Shown: one piece after another, positions 63,852 to 64,000 of the stretch
Layout: each line of letters opens with the position of its first letter
How positions within the stretch are numbered: position 1 is the first letter of the stretch
Assembly: GCF_029439465.1 (NCBI RefSeq)
Contig: NZ_JAROAV010000043.1
Location: 1-64,000, forward strand
DNA length: 64,000 nt
DNA from: Luteipulveratus flavus
GTDB taxonomy: Bacteria; Actinomycetota; Actinomycetes; Actinomycetales; Dermatophilaceae
Direction of reading: 5' to 3'
The notes under the pieces: model-generated
Told to the model about the DNA's origin: nothing
What the model saw: only the letters and a program-made list of their open reading frames with translations
Databases searched by the model: none
Program-made: the position numbers and the translations under genes

Positions 63852-64000
63852 GTGCCCATGACCGGTCGGATCCTCAAGCGGCTCCTGGTCGGCAGGAAGA
63901 TGAGCAGCGACAAGCTGGGCGAGACCCTGCTGCCGAAGAAGCTCGCCCTGCCGATCTTCGCCAGCGACGCGCTGTCGTCCGTGGCCTACGCGCCCGACGA
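63852..64000 (+). CDS. APC-family permease, N-terminal part (partial)
   Basis: Only about 49 codons are inside the window; the gene continues past the right edge. The beginning, with KRLLVGRKMSSDKLGETLLPKKLALPIFASDALSSVAYAPDE, is the soluble start and first helix of the large APC permease (Rv2690c type) that lies divergent from the trk pair in actinobacteria. The start is either GTG 63852 or ATG 63858, two codons apart. The length and function of the rest cannot be judged. Confidence 0.85.
   Translation, partial: MPMTGRILKRLLVGRKMSSDKLGETLLPKKLALPIFASDALSSVAYAPD

Noticed and set aside
1-64000. tRNA, rRNA, CRISPR, prophage, insertion sequence or integrase
   Set aside because: No T-loop or anticodon arm consensus, no regular direct repeats and no transposase or integrase motifs were recognised in any intergenic stretch.

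Overview
The window is 64 kb of high-GC (about 70%) DNA with GTG and even TTG starts, many 1-8 nt gene overlaps, a cytochrome bc1-aa3 branch, a SepH homologue, DUF4193, Rv2175c and PASTA-kinase families. This points firmly to an actinobacterium; gene order and the absence of mycolate/LAM genes suggest Micrococcales or a relative, but the genus cannot be fixed from this. No tRNA, rRNA, CRISPR, prophage or insertion sequence was seen.

Layout. 1-6.4 kb: end of cytochrome oxidase subunit I, ctaF, two small genes, then the qcrB-qcrA-qcrC / ctaE respiratory block on the minus strand. 6.5-32 kb: an ancestral actinobacterial neighbourhood that (from memory) parallels M. tuberculosis Rv2172c-Rv2200c: trpD, an exonuclease/GIY-YIG fusion, acyl-CoA ligase, SRPBCC and ArsA-like proteins, two ROK kinases, PlsC, class II DAHP synthase, PASTA kinase, Rv2175c-type regulator, polyprenyl synthase and a MetF-like reductase. 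Local insertions include a LysM transglycosylase and a two-gene lycopene cyclase. The block ends with an SOS-controlled DUF6504-HEPN operon and DUF3040. 32-43 kb: topoisomerase IV (parE and parC), a GlxA regulator, a HhH-GPD repair protein, an APC permease and a sucrase/ferredoxin-like protein. 43-50 kb: accessory metabolism (two tandem LLM F420-type oxidoreductases, an FMN alpha-hydroxy-acid oxidase, nitroreductase, glutamine amidotransferase) and an ECF sigma factor with a membrane-anchored Asp-box propeller. 49-57.7 kb: PatA-like acetyltransferase, a phosphodiesterase, thymidine kinase, MFS permease and sepH. 58-64 kb: ferrochelatase, inositol monophosphatase, DUF4193, a deleted dut remnant, DUF3710, an OB-fold protein, two TrkA proteins and the start of an APC permease (parallel to Rv2690c-Rv2701c).

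How it works together. The respiratory genes encode the bc1-aa3 supercomplex parts; ferrochelatase supplies haem. The kinase/Rv2175c, SepH and transglycosylase genes belong to envelope and division control. Polyprenyl synthase plus lycopene cyclase point to carotenoids. Many genes have a TANNNT hexamer 6-8 nt before the start codon, the signature of leaderless transcripts, which I used to choose starts.

Most noteworthy: (i) a sigma factor coupled to a non-canonical propeller membrane protein behind an ECF-like promoter; (ii) a perfect LexA box over the start site of a DUF6504-HEPN operon; (iii) an internally deleted dUTPase in its ancestral position; (iv) an ArsA-like protein lacking both P-loop lysines.
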